From Phoronis australis (Eukaryota > Phoronida > Phoronidae), in contig NMRA01000049.1 of the NCBI GenBank assembly GCA_002633005.1, positions 451,189 through 511,188 on the forward strand: DNA of 60,000 nucleotides, written 5' to 3'. Under the pieces are notes generated by a model, which was given only the letters and a program-made list of their open reading frames with translations, did no database searches and was not told where the DNA came from. Below are positions 10,549 to 23,600 of this stretch, in pieces (within the stretch, counting starts at the first letter, position 1; each line of letters begins with the position of its first letter). Position numbers and translations under genes: made by a program.

Positions 10549-13500
10549 TGTAGAGAATATAAAAAATACCCGGTGTTCATTTTTGAAAGTTAATAATAGG
10601 AATGGAAGCTATTTTACAGCAAACCTCAGTCTCAAATTCGCCTCAGATGAACTCTGCTAAGTTACGGAATTTCCTTTGAATTATCAGCTCATCAAGGAAT
10701 TGATTGGATGTGAAGATGGTGAAGCCGAGCTCCTCTACTCCAGGAAATGCAGGTTACAAATGTGTATTCGGCATAATTGCCTCCATTTGTCAGGGGCCTG
10801 CTTCTTGGTGTTGGAGTCTCAACATAAAATAAAGATTATTCAGCTGTAGGAGTATGGTTGCTGTTTTCAAATATGAAATAATCATTACCTGCTATTTTAA
10901 TTAAACAAGCAGAAGAGAAACTTTACCGAAAGGATTTTCATGCTTACGCATTGATGTTACGACCTCCCAAACTTAGGGGGAATTGCGGAAAGTTGAGCCT
11001 AAGTTCACTGTTTGTTGGCTGGTTGCCCGATGAGGACTTCGATGAATAATTCATTCGAATCAACTGTAAGTTAAATCTGGTGACGGTATCAGTTAAAAAG
11101 ACTTTAGTTGCCCAGCTTCTTGTGTTGGGTTTTAGCTGTACTAGCATAATGTCTTACTGCAACTGTTGAGATTGTGGGTTCGAAATCGTATGACGTAGGG
11201 TTCATCTCATGGGTGTAATAAATTGTGACTGATGATGTCACTCTAATCTGCTACTTGGATGCATATTGATGTCAATTTGATGTCACAAAATGTTCATGTT
11301 TATTATTTAATTAATTTTAGAGTGTAGCAATATAATTATTAAACTCTAATTAATGTATTATCATTAATTTTTAAAATGCACTGAGAATTTTTTGGTGATA
11401 CATTACGTCACAGGAAGACGAGAATGTAATTGGCAGGTAGTTTTTGGCTATGGAGCTGTATTGTTTGATAGCGCATCAGTCGACCAATCATTTCAGTGGC
11501 TGCCATTTTGCTTCGGTTACAATATCAAGGTCTTGAGCAATTTATTCGCTTGAAACACTTGCGAGATTTTGTAAAACCAACCTTTTCTCGAAAGAAACTT
11601 TCACTTGGAAATGGTACAGTGATTAGCTTTGGGTATTCTTGTACTGAATTCGCTTCACTTGCTCTTCTGTAGAAACAAAACAGAACATTCCGGTTGAAAA
11701 CGTGAACCAACGATGGCGCTGCATGTGATTAATTCCATCTCAAATGTTGCTAACTTCTATTAATGAAACTGACCTGAAAGGAAATGAGTCAACACCTGAT
11801 ATAACCAGTTAGTGGTGCTGTGCTGATTATAGACAATTAATTGACATAGATATTGGGAGCTCCTGCAGGCTACTGGTAGTTGTGGGTATTTATACTATTG
11901 AAAGAAAACATTCAAGCCAAAATTTATTATTTACACAGTTTTAAGTGATAAATTTTAAGTTGTTTAAATTGAAAATTATTTCAATTTTCAGTGTGAAGAG
12001 TAGTGTGCCTCATTTACATTTTCTGAATAGCCTCACCAGTGTGCCCATAATTAACACCTTTATGATTTTAGTTGAAACATGTGTATCGGTCTGTTACCTT
12101 GAATTCATGGATGAAAACAGCATGTACTATGTGTGTGCCATCTTAATCTTAGTGAACCACATGTGTGCAAAGCCTTCAGCTTTTATTAAGAACGTAGATA
12201 CTACGTAGTTGAAGAAAGCACACAATTTTTGAAAACGTGGATTTGAAGCAAAAATGCATATTATTTTATAGAGAAAATTGCACATATTTTTTAATTTAAA
12301 TTATCTGTCAGCAAATTATTGTGAAGTCCAGAAGAATGCTTTCAGAGACATTGAGTTATGGGGTGCCAATTGTGGTTCTCCTTCTTGATCCAAAATCAAT
12401 TGTTCTTTATCATTTGCAATATTCAGCCTCCTGATTGTGACGTCATTTAGAAACCCATTAAGATATGTTTTATCACATAGTGTAAGTTTTTGCAGAAAGT
12501 CAACATATGGTACTTTATATAGAAGTTCAAAATAAGGTCTGACAGAGCAATGTCCGAAATTAGTACACTGCTGTTATGTGTGCTAATGGTTACACTATAT
12601 TTTGCGCCTGATAGGCAACACTACACAACAAAATGGATTATGGAACCTCTTGGGTAATGAAATGGTTCATTCAGTCTTGTATTGGAACTTTTCAAACTGC
12701 TGTGGGTAAAAAAAATGTTGTTTTTTCGAGTTTCTACTGAAGATACTACAGTTTATTCACTACTGATTTAATTACAATCTTTACATGTCCTACTTTATTG
12801 TTTGCTACCTGACTGCTACCAGCATTTGAATTGCAACCAATTTCCTCTGATAAAGACACTCCCTCAGCACTTTCAACTCTTTGTCCTTGTATTGTTTTCT
12901 TGCCTAGCCAACTCATGTTTAATGAACAGTGTAATTATTTATCCATGGTTAGTGCATTCCACCCAGAGTCATGTGGCAGATGTGATCAGAAAACAGTGCT
13001 CGGCTGGAGGCATATCAGGGTTCATCCACTGTTATACTGCTGAAGACTACAGGTTTGTGAAATACATAACAGGGGGCATTTTGCTACTGTTTTGCTGTCA
13101 ACGACGAGTTTTTAACTGAAGAACTGTGGGATTTATAAACAGTACTGCGCTCATTTGATGTTGAATTGTCACTGAATGAGGTAGCAACTTCAGAAGCAGA
13201 TAAGTGATGCATAATTTTTAAATTTTAAGGGCTGGATAGAGTTCAGTAACACCAGGATCTTATGCTAAAACCTAGCCAAAATCATGTGTTTCCTTTAAAG
13301 TACACGGCAATATCTCACATAATCTCGCTGTCTTGCTTTTTAGCGAGGTCCTTAACTTTACCTTGCCTAACTCTGTTAAACCCTGAAGATTTTCCATTGT
13401 TTCTACGGTGCCCGCATTATACCAACCTTGTTCTGTACAATGACTGATATTAATACATGATTTCCCCAACCTTTGAACCAATTGTTCTAATTCAGACATG

Positions 13501-15000
13501 ATTTAAGCAATCTGCGCTGATAAATGTGAAGCAGGTCTGACCCTAGGGTATTAGAAGTTGTTACAGTAAAGTCTTGCAGATGTTTTCTTATAAAAGGGAA
13601 GCAGTATCAACAACACCATGCTGCAGTAAAAGTCTTGTAAAATCAGTGCAGTCAGACAATGTGTTAAAAAATGTGGGGATGCATGACAATGTTAGATTAG
13701 TGTTTGAGAATTATAAATTTTGGCAGTTACATGTCGAAATTAGTGAGATTTTACAAATAAAATAATTAGATGCTGGAATGCGATGTAGTTACCCACGGAT
13801 ACAAAGATAAAATAGTAGAGGTAAAATGACGAGCGATGGTACCATAATAAATACATTAAAATGTTGAGGGCTAATAATCGCTCTTTTTCGCCTGCCGAAT
13901 TAAGATAGATATCTTGAAGAATTTGGAATTTGTTTTTACTAGGTAAATGTTTTTTTTAAATATTCACATACTGCCTTTGTTGTCAGCAGCAGTATTTAAT
14001 AATCATTACTTTTGCAGTGAATGGTTTTTGATTGGTGTTTGTGAAGATCATTTCTGTCCTTTAACTAACCGTGACTCATTCCTTTGTAGACAAACAAAAT
14101 AGGATTGTAGTCACTATCAACATTGCATTATATAGGTGAGATAACGTTGCATAATAACTTGGCCTGACATAGTTAGCACTTCTGACCTCATCTCCTATTT
14201 ATTGTTTTCAGTGGGTAATTAATTAAACACTGGTGTCGAGAATGGTCTAGAGGGGGCTCTACCACAAATTTCCAAGGTGTTTTCATACAATATGCAAAGT
14301 CTGGGTCTGATTCGCCATTGACAATCTGGCTAAAAGGCTAATGTTTTCATTAGGACTTTTACTAGTAGCAAAAAACCCCAGTTCCTGTGAAGGGTGACCG
14401 AGTTTTTTTCAGCAAGATCACTTAATTCAAAGGACTCTCATGCCTTGGAGTAATTAGCCTTTGTTTATCATCATAGTAATCAATTTATGATAGAGAGTGA
14501 ATTTGTTTTGATATCAAATTTCGTTTAGAGGCTTCTGGGGATCCAGAAAACAAACTGTAGGTGCTGGCAGAAATGATCCCTCCACGGACAGCTCATCTGT
14601 CCGGCTAAAACACACTAGTATTCTCATCACGCCTGTACATCTAGTACTGGTACCAGGAGAGGCTGAACCAAAGTCAATCCAATTCTTCAAAGCAAATTTT
14701 TGAAGCCCCACCCTGCATGGTTTTGAGGGTGTACTATTAGATCACTCTGATAAGCCATGGTGTACAGGACTCATTAGTCTGTGCTCAGGCAGGTTACACA
14801 AAACTGGTTGGGACCTGTCAAGGAAGGTATGAAGCGTCTATTTGAACCACAACAATAGAAAAGAGGAATAATTAATTTTCAATGACTGATTTAGCTTTTA
14901 TAGTCCACAGTGTCTGAAATCGTTGGGAAATAGTATCACTGATTCTCATCTCTGAAGAAGCATATCCTCTAAGTGTGATAAGTTCAAGTGTAATCCATTC
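10549..15000. other. Non-coding, little recognised
   Basis: No gene recognised. A ggttcgaaatc motif near 11177 resembles a Pol III B box but has no matching tRNA fold. Small open frames of 60-105 codons, for example 12802-13119, have no domain signature and no sensible splice context. Confidence 0.45.
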
Positions 15001-15175
15001 TACCGTAAACTCGCAGTGGTTAACGCACTGAGCACTTAAATTGGGAAATCCTGAGACTGGGTGGTGGGCGATTAGCCGACCCAAGCAGTGGGCACTTAAA
15101 CTGTAAATTAACTCTAAGGAGGGGTTGGGCGATTGCCCTGGCATGGACGTTAACCTGCGAGTTTGCGGTGGTTAC
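15001..15175. mobile_element. Small inverted-repeat element
   Basis: taccgtaaactcgcagtggt at 15001-15020, continuing to ttaacg, pairs with the reverse of cgttaacctgcgagtttgcg at about 15149-15168, continuing to gtgg. That gives about 25 bp of imperfect inverted termini around about 120 bp. Inside, gagcacttaaa and gggcacttaaa form a direct pair. It is probably a short non-autonomous transposon. Confidence 0.45.
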
Positions 15176-17107
15176 AAGCATTCATAGTTGTGGGTTGGGT
15201 AATGGGAGCTGTAATATGCCTTTTGTGTCAGTCTCAATTATATGGGAGAAATAAGTTTTCCCAGGTTCTTCTTAAGTGACTTTTGGCAGAGGAGGGGTTG
15301 GTAGTGTTTGTGACTAACACCACTAGATGATAAATCAGATGGTATGGTACAATTGTGGTTTCTAAAATCGCCCTAAACCTCCCAGGCTAGACTACCTATT
15401 CCGAAATCCTAAGTTTTTGTGATGTAAATTCTGCATAAATATCTGTATAGAAGCAACAGTTAATGCCAAGAAATCTGTGTTTTCTCAGTTGTGATCCTGG
15501 AGATATTTAGACTGTCACTCCTCTGTTTTCGTTTGTAAAACCTATCCAGGCCAAACCTATCCAGGCCTGCGCTCATGGGTGTGAATCACTGATGTCTGAA
15601 CCATATGTATACTGTGTAGCATAACCTTAATCCAGAAGCCACTATGGATGGTTGTGTGTGGGTTAATCGCTAACTTTTATATTCAGAGAATTCAGTATGC
15701 ACTATCAGTCAATATTTAACAAGAAAGTGGCAGTGCAAGGGCTGGCCATGTCTTACCTGAGGGACCTTAATTTCACTAAGTCTCAGTCTTTTGGCATTGG
15801 TGTTTAGTCTGCTCCTGAGTAGGCTGTGGACTTCTGTCTTTTGGGTTGAGTTGTACCAGAGCTTTTCTTACTTAGCCTTAGCTTGATTTCTTTAAACAGA
15901 TTAAGCCATTTGTAGACTAATCTTTACCCTAGTGCCATGGACAGTCCCCCATCCCCCCACCCGGTCTCCGGACTTGTTTTCAGACATCCCATCCCACATC
16001 TTATCATTTTGATGAAACAGACTGGGGGACAGGTGGAAATGGGCATCTTAGGCCGAAAACAAGCTTCGAACATGACATAAGTTACAGTCACATGGTTTTC
16101 ACTTTCAACCTGTGGTCCGTTGCCGGCCAGTATTTCTTGAGATAGCTACATGAACTGTACTAAAATCATGTCTTAGCAAATTGCAGTGTTGTCTACAAAT
16201 AAGAATGTGAATGAAGTGGGATGGACTGATGACTGGTGTCTGAATGAGGGTGTGTTCCACAAACGCAAGACATTCTCAATACCTTTGCCGTGAGAAATCC
16301 TTGCTTATGGGACAATAACTAAATTTTCTCAATCTTCCAGATTCACACTAACATTACTGCACACACTGCCGGTAAATTTCAAGGAAATATTGGTGCTCTT
16401 GACTTCATATTTGAATCGCTATCTTTATATAATCACTTACTAACTCCACTGTTAGGGGACAGATTAACGAACTGGCCTGTTTGAAAAAAGTCATGCATTG
16501 TCCTCCACTAAGCCACCGTAGGTAGCGGAGAGGGAAAGTGAGCATGCTCCATGTGTTATGAGGGATACAACAAAGATGTTGCCCTGACTATTAACACCAT
16601 ATGTGACTCCTTAATAACCCACTATGTTGATTCATGGCATATCATCCAGCAAATGTGACATTAAATATTTCAAACTATTTTAGCTGTATCATGTACCCTG
16701 GTTGGGATCAGTTCAGATTACAAATCAGACTAAATTTCTGAAATGGTTGATGAAGTAAACCTTCTTCAATTTAGATCACACAATGTTGCAATGAGGTGTT
16801 TTGAAATGTTTTTCATTCGTTGGACTCCTAGAACTGTGTTGGCATCCTGTATTTTGAAAACTAGGATAGCCACAAACGCATTTTTCTACCTCAGCAAAAG
16901 ATGACAGATCATTTCTGGATGTGGGACATTGGTCCAGCACCGTTTGAAGTCGGTGTCAACTGAGAAAGCATTGTGATAAAACATTGGTGTCAACTAATGA
17001 CAGGGTTGACCATCTTCCTTTTGAAATGTTGCAACTTGCTCCCTGGATTCAGCTTGTTGTACAGCTGCCTATGCAGACATCTGAAAGTCAGGAAGTCCTC
17101 CATGACC
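15176..17107. other. Non-coding, nothing recognised
   Basis: No exon, RNA gene or clear repeat was seen. The motif gcatttttctacctc near 16878 recurs near 45390, hinting at an old dispersed repeat. Confidence 0.45.
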
Positions 17108-17265
17108 AAGGTGTATCCAGGATTTTGTAAAGGGGGAGGGGGTGAATCACAGATTTTTTAAAAAGAGGCCTGAGTCACTTGAGTTCGAAAATTCTAGATT
17201 TGATATCTCTAAAATCAAGGATAAAAAGGGAGTCCGTACCCTTTTGACCCCCCTGGATCTGCCTA
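17108..17265. mobile_element. MITE-like element ending in ATCCAGG
   Basis: It starts with gtgtatccaggattttgt followed by a run of G, and ends with acccccctggatctgcc. The two ends are approximate inverted repeats (ATCCAGG against CCTGGAT). It is about 160 bp and non-coding. Similar ends are common among short elements of marine invertebrate genomes; that comparison is from general knowledge. Confidence 0.5.
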
Positions 17266-17980
17266 TGTCATCATGTGTGTATTTTCTTTCTACTGCAAAG
17301 TGAGTTTCTTCTTGAAACATCTTATCTTAGACCCTGGCTTGGGCGTCAGTGGACGGACGCTCTGCTCAAATGGAGGCAATTTCCCCCTGAGTGAGCTGGA
17401 ACAACCAGCCATCCATATTCAATTGGCCTTGGTTAACATTTATGTTAGATTTGATATTTCCTTTCACCAGTTTTCTGTGTTCTGCTTTTACTTCAGGCTT
17501 GTGGTTAAGCCAATTGGGTCATACCCTTCTTGTTATGTCTGGAACCAGTAGGGGCAACAGATTTGGGTTGAATTCACCATCCACTTCCCTGCCTGTAAAT
17601 TTGGAAAATAATTTCATGCTATTCTAGAAAGGGTGTAAGTTGCTACCAATACATCACAGAAGTCCTAGATTTTAGGTATATTTAATTTTAAAGTGGGTTT
17701 GAATAATATGTGGTTTGTTCATGGTCTCAAACAATGTTGCTACAGCAGTTCTGGCACATCGTATAAACTTGTCTGCAGTAAAATGCCTTGTGTACAGCAG
17801 AAACCATATTGTTATGTTTTTACAGGGTGCACAGCATTTGAAAAATCCTCTTTACAAGCTTCTGATGTGCACTACACCACAAACGGCATTGAACAAAATT
17901 TCTTGTCCTCATAACGACTGATTTTATTAATGGCTAAAGTATGACTGGTGAAAACTAATATGGCACAAATGAAATTCTTG
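17266..17980. other. Non-coding, nothing recognised
   Basis: Overlapping open frames of 70-92 codons occur on the + strand (17273-17921), but they have no domain features and read as chance. Confidence 0.45.
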
Positions 17981-18409
17981 TTAAGGTTGTCGAGGACCTA
18001 TAAACAAACCTCAAGTCCTATTCAAATGTCAGCCATTTAAAGTATATATTTCCTAAAACGAGAAAAATCGAGGATTCTAAAAATACGCTTTTTACTTCTG
18101 TGTCTTTATTATTGTCATGTGACCACGTTTTTCAAGTCAAATTTTCATGTGCAAGAAAGGTACATTCATAGAAAAATAAACCCCCAGCTGCATTTACTAA
18201 AACTTTTTGCTAGTTGTACCTTCTCGCACATGAAAATTTGACTTAAAACTGTGGTCATGTGACAATAATAAAGACACAGTAGTACGAAGGGTATTTTAGA
18301 ATCCTCGATCTTTCTCTTTTTAGAAAATACACTTTTAATGATTGACAAAGCATATTTGTTGATGCTCGACTTTTATTTGAGATTTATCAAAGTCCTAGAT
18401 AACCTTAAA
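17981..18409. mobile_element. Foldback element, about 430 bp, imperfect palindrome
   Basis: The two halves are reverse complements along nearly the whole length. The ends are ttaaggttgtcgaggac and gtcctagataaccttaa. The best-paired inner arms are 18068-18163 and 18216-18308, sharing blocks such as catgaaaatttgactt, tggtcatgtgac and aataataaagacac. The arms show several percent divergence, so this is older than the hairpin at 7591-7767. There is no coding capacity. Confidence 0.8.
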
Positions 18410-20123
18410 CGACTCTTTAGGCACCTAATTTTCCTGTTAATTGCTGTATGCTTCACTCTCGGTCATGAGGGAAAGCTACTCTCATGATGTTCATTTGCTA
18501 TGCACTACTAGTAAATTTCGAAGCCAGAATCCCTATTTAGGTTCATCACATGACCAGCATCACGAAGCCACGGTGTCTGTGGTCAAATCTTGATCCATCT
18601 ATTCGTAAAGTGCAGTGCTTTTCGTTGTTTTCGTTCATCACGTTTCGTAGTGAGTGCGGGTGACGCCTGGGTAGAGTATCACTGACGACCAGAGAGGGAG
18701 CGAAAATTGACATGATTGGTGTTCTGTGCCATAATCTACTCTTAACTGGTGTCAAGAATGGTGTCAGGGGTGTTTACACACACACACTTACACATACATG
18801 TAGTGTGGAATCCCCCACTGGTCTTGGCACATGAAAACATTTGTCAGAAAACTCCCATAGTCATAATTATCGTGGGGTTAAGATTGAATAGTTGTGATAT
18901 TGATTTCTCTCTTATTATATTGCATGTAAATAATTCATTTCTAATTAAGGTGTAAATAGTGTTGAAAATATTCGTTAGGGTTTGTATTAGGCGTGCGCTA
19001 AAACTTGAAGCTTTTATTTTAAAATTAACCTGGCTCACGCTAACTTACCATACCAGTTGTCAGTGGCAATAACAAAATAGCTGTAATACAATCTTAGGAA
19101 CTTTTCATGGGTGGCATAGCACTGAAACAAGCCAGTGGGGGGACTATTAGCCCTCCAACCCACTGCATTGCCCATGCTTCTGGACTGTAAACTAAACACG
19201 AGCATTCAATTCGCCGATTTTAGCTAGGCTCAAGTCCATCAAAAGGGCAAACAAATGACTTTGATTTCGTAGGCATAAGTGGCCTTAATCAAAATTGGTT
19301 TTGAGAAAAGGTGTGGGTTGGTTTCTTCTTTAACTGAATGGCCACATTGCTACAAATACATTGGGTACACTAAATTGATTTCACTGGTTTCGCCAGGTCA
19401 ACAGGCCAAAACATTTGATTGGTTCAAGGTGACGATTTCCGGCTTTTTAACCAGCGAAGTCAATCAAGTGCAGCCATTGTTGTGATTAATTATTAGCATC
19501 ATTCGTATGCAACAGATAGTGTATTTTATGGATTGAACTTCCAGGGACATGACGGTATAGAGTCTACACTGCAAACTTGCAAAATCCATACTACAGATTG
19601 AATTTGTTTCTGACAACTCATATCTGACATGTAGCCAAGTGTGAGAAACTGTAGGTGTGGTACAAATTTCACTGAGCGCATACCTCCTCCTGATGGTTTG
19701 AAAAACATTAAGTATTTAACCTGGCCTCGCATGTAGTCTGAAGTATATGCCTCTTGTGCCACTGGATCAATGTCTGTTTCTAAATGAGATCGGTGAGACC
19801 TTCTTTGATTCGGGTATAAAAATAGCGCGTTTATTTCTAACCGCAGAAGCTATGCTTGTAATGTTGTGGAGGTCTTGTAGATCATACTCTAGTTAGTGGC
19901 TAAGACATTGTAAATGCCTTGAGAGAGGAGAGACGTACTCGTAGAGAATCTTATTAGAGACGAAGCGAGTTGAGGTGAGGGTTGATAGTAAGACATGATT
20001 TCTGTAATATGTATGTATAAATGTTGTTAGACAATGGTAAAGTCATCCCCTTATTAAATAATGATGCCCTGTATGTCAGTTTTGAAATCTGAAGTATGAA
20101 ATTACTGTGAATTATATGTATAA

Positions 20124-20124
<1 letters not shown>
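18410..20124. other. Non-coding, nothing recognised
   Basis: AT-rich sequence without supported exons or repeats. Confidence 0.45.
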
Positions 20125-20166
<42 letters not shown>

Positions 20167-20180
20167 CGTGTGTGTGTGTA
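20125..20180. repeat. (TG)n(CG)n(TG)n microsatellite
   Basis: About 17 TG units run into a short CG run (gcgcgcgcgcg) and then back into TG. Alternating purine-pyrimidine tracts with a CG core favour left-handed Z-DNA. It should vary in length between individuals. Confidence 0.95.
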
Positions 20181-20589
20181 GGTGAGTTTTAGACCCCGGA
20201 GAATATCTGGTGGCTAAAACTTCAAGTTATTAGTGCACAAATTTCTTGTGGAGATTGACTCTAGAGTTCCTCACTCAGCATAAACCTTAACGTGGCGCAA
20301 ATGGAACCTGTTATGTACCCTTATCTTCCTTTGAACTGTTAATTCACAGGATCATGGTAGAAGACACTTCATTCAATGCTGAGCTTCTTACTATCTTTTC
20401 TACAGCAATCGTCATCTTTTTGGTTAATTTCGCCAAGTTTCGCTCCTCAGAGCGCTTTCATTTTTCTATTATACCTCATGTATAGCATAGAAAATTCGGG
20501 CTTTTCAACATCAGGTTTGGGATTTAAATTTTTAAGTATGGCTTGGAGCTTTTCAAATTTAGCTCAAGATTTCCAAACATGACTCGGAA

Positions 20590-20624
20590 CTTTTCAAACA
20601 CGGCGCAGCACCGTGTTTGAAAAG
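20590..20624. repeat. 14-bp perfect hairpin
   Basis: cttttcaaacacgg (20590-20603) and ccgtgtttgaaaag (20611-20624) are exact reverse complements with a 7-base loop. The cttttcaaa half also recurs just upstream, near 20549. There is no gene context. Confidence 0.7.
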
Positions 20625-23600
20625 ATTGAGGAAGAACATTGAACTGAGAGCCAAGTACTTGATTTAAGTGATAGTAGATATTACTTTTAATTAATTGACG
20701 TTAGAATTTTATTCGAGGAATATTGGCTGTAGATTAACACTATAGTGATTCTTTGGGAGATTTTGCACGGAAATTATCAACAAAGTCATTTGTTTTCAGT
20801 TTCAAAGGCTAGGAGATCCTAATTATTGCATTTGCTTAAAAATTATGGAGTGTTGTTTTGTAACAGCTGTAGATAATGTTTGTTGAATGGTGAAGTTGAA
20901 TTTTCTGAGCATGAGGGGTTTTTCATTTTTGTTGCGGAGTTTAGGATGGTATAATTTCACTTATCTACCATGTTGTGAGATAAACTAGATGAACAATTAT
21001 TTTAGTCATAACTTCACTCATCTTTCTGTATGGTTCTCATTCAGGGAGGGGTGGGAATGTCATTGCATTATGGGACAGTTGGGGGCTTGATGGAAAGCAT
21101 TGTTTGTGGTGATTGAGCCTAAAATTGAGGTCTGTGGATCAACCACTAGGTGGGGCTCCGACTGATACCCATTTGCAGCCAGACGACAGTAAGAAAACAC
21201 AAACAGCTGCCTGCCATCAAATCTGCGACATTTTGTGAGTCTGCATACAGAATGAAGCAGTGCGCTTTGGGGATGTTAATTTTCAAAGTTTTAATCTATA
21301 AAATTGTTAAATATGTAATAAGCTTGCACTGCAGCTGCAAATCAATACAAGTTATGTTATATGTCTGCAAGTGCGCAATTTCATAACAAGTGTGACTGTT
21401 GGGACCAGTTTTACGTGGCGCAAAAGTGGTTGGCAGAATTTAATCACAAACACGGTTTTCAGTCATTAAATGAGCACATTGTGAAATATGAACACAGTTA
21501 ATTTTGTTTTAAACTTATTTTTGTTTAGTTTTTGTGGTTGCAAAATTGTTTATTATTCTCTAATAAACACTATTTTTATGCACTTTCTTTCCATGGTTCT
21601 TGACTGCCCAGTAATGTTGAGGAGAAAAACATCTTTTGGTTAGTGTTGAATGAATGCAGTTGAAATTGACCATGGATGTTTTCAGTAACATTTATTAACA
21701 GTTAACATAGCCTTTGCATAGAACATAAGAAAGAAGCAATGAACACAATGACGGTGTACGTGAATATCAAGCGGAGATAACATACCCTCTTACGTATGAC
21801 ATCGTTTTTGTGGCTGTAGGACTTCGTTGGTCAGAGAGTGACTTCACTGCTATGTTCATCTACATCGTGACCAGTTGTCGGCAACCACCCTTTTTATTGG
21901 ATACTCCTGCTGTACTAGATTAGTAACTGGTAATAAAGTATTCCTGTGGTTACTATTGGGGTATCAAAAGGGTATAAAATATCCGATGTTCCTGGGTTCT
22001 ACCATCAAAAATTCTCTAATACATAATCCTGTTTTTCCAAGACCAGCATACAGAGCACAAAGCAGCTTAAAACGATGTTGATAGATCTCAGCTGTCACTA
22101 AAGCATTTGTTTAATTAACAGGCTTTCAGAGTTGAGAATAATGTTGATTCACTCATCCTGATGATGGAAGATCTGTCTTAAAATTTCCTTCTAAGATTGG
22201 TTACATGTTGCTAGTGTATTCACCCTCATTAGTACGGTAGTATTTTCCTTGCAGCAGACTTCAGATGAACCTTGGAAAGTAGATTGCAGCATGAAAATGA
22301 TGTTTTTATTAGTTACATCATCTTCAGGTACAATTCTACTCATCCAGAGCAAAATATCATTCCAAAATGCTCACATCACAGTGCATGGTGCATTCTTGCT
22401 TCTTCTTTTCCCCTTCTTCTAATCATTAGATAAATGTTAAATGGTTTAACTGTTGCAATTGTCGCAGTTCTTTGCATCCTTTTTCTATTGTGCTTCACTT
22501 CTGGTGTGCATGTTCAGAATCATATTAATTGTATCATGCATGAACAGGAAGTGAAAGTTTTGATGTGATTTCATTTACATGATTTTGCTGCATTTATTGA
22601 CCAGAGTAGGCTCTGCTCCAGTGAGTCTATTCATCTTGCATCTGGCAATGGCAACATTCACCAGGTGGTGAGACTATCCCGTCCCTGAGTTGGCCCACCT
22701 AGAACTACCAAGCAATATGTGAAAATCGTGGACATTTCACGAGCATGCAGTTTTCTAGTAAGGGAAACGGAAGAAGTCATCAAAAGCAGAAATGGTCACT
22801 CGGCATTGCTTTTAATGTTGGATTTCACGGGATAATGTCATGCTTTTTGTCTAAGCATGTTAATACACCCTGGTGTTGGCTTACCAAGTAAATGCTGATG
22901 GCATGTTGGTAATGTCACCCTTGTCTAGGTTCATAGGTCAAGTGTTGTTCTGCCTTGTTGGCAGTGGTGGTGGTGATGACTGTGGTGCGACAGGTGTGCA
23001 TATCCATCATTAAGAGGTGCTTTGTCAATTGCTCTTTGCACCAGTGTGCTGATTGCCTGTTGTCTGTTGTGACATTTTGGAATTTTCTAGCAATCCAGCA
23101 GCAGTTGGGCTCACATTTCTCAGCTTCTTGGAATTTTCTTTTTTGTGAAGAAGTCATACTAGGGCAGTTTTTAAGTGGAACACACTGGAAAACAATTACA
23201 CTTGTAATTACACATGTAATTACACCCTCACGTAGTGTTCGGAGGTGTGTCCCTTGGGCTATGAAAACGTCTTCACTGAGCAAGCAGCAAAAGCCATTCG
23301 GATAATCCAACCAAAAATTCCTTCTCACGGAGTCCATAAATATGTTTTACTGTGCACTTGCACTCTTTCGTGTAGTGTCTCAAACTTAGTTATTCCAAAT
23401 AGTGACAATTGAGATGGCCTTTATCATAAATTAGTTACCTTAATTCAGGTTTTTTTGAACAATGCATCCTTCGAGTCAATTGAAACAGTTGGGAAAAATT
23501 GTTAACAATTTTTAAATTTTGGAAGTCCCCACATATTTCAAATCTATCGAATTACAGGTGAACTATGTACTTCTGATCAATGGTTGCAACTTGAAAGAAC

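Noticed and set aside
11160-11190. Second tRNA/SINE from a ggttcgaaatc motif
   Set aside because: A B-box-like word alone, without paired stems or an A box at the right distance.
22915-23337. Open frames of 140 (minus) and 116 (plus) codons
   Set aside because: Both strands are open over the same bases, neither resembles a known family, and no convincing exon borders were found. Kept as non-coding.
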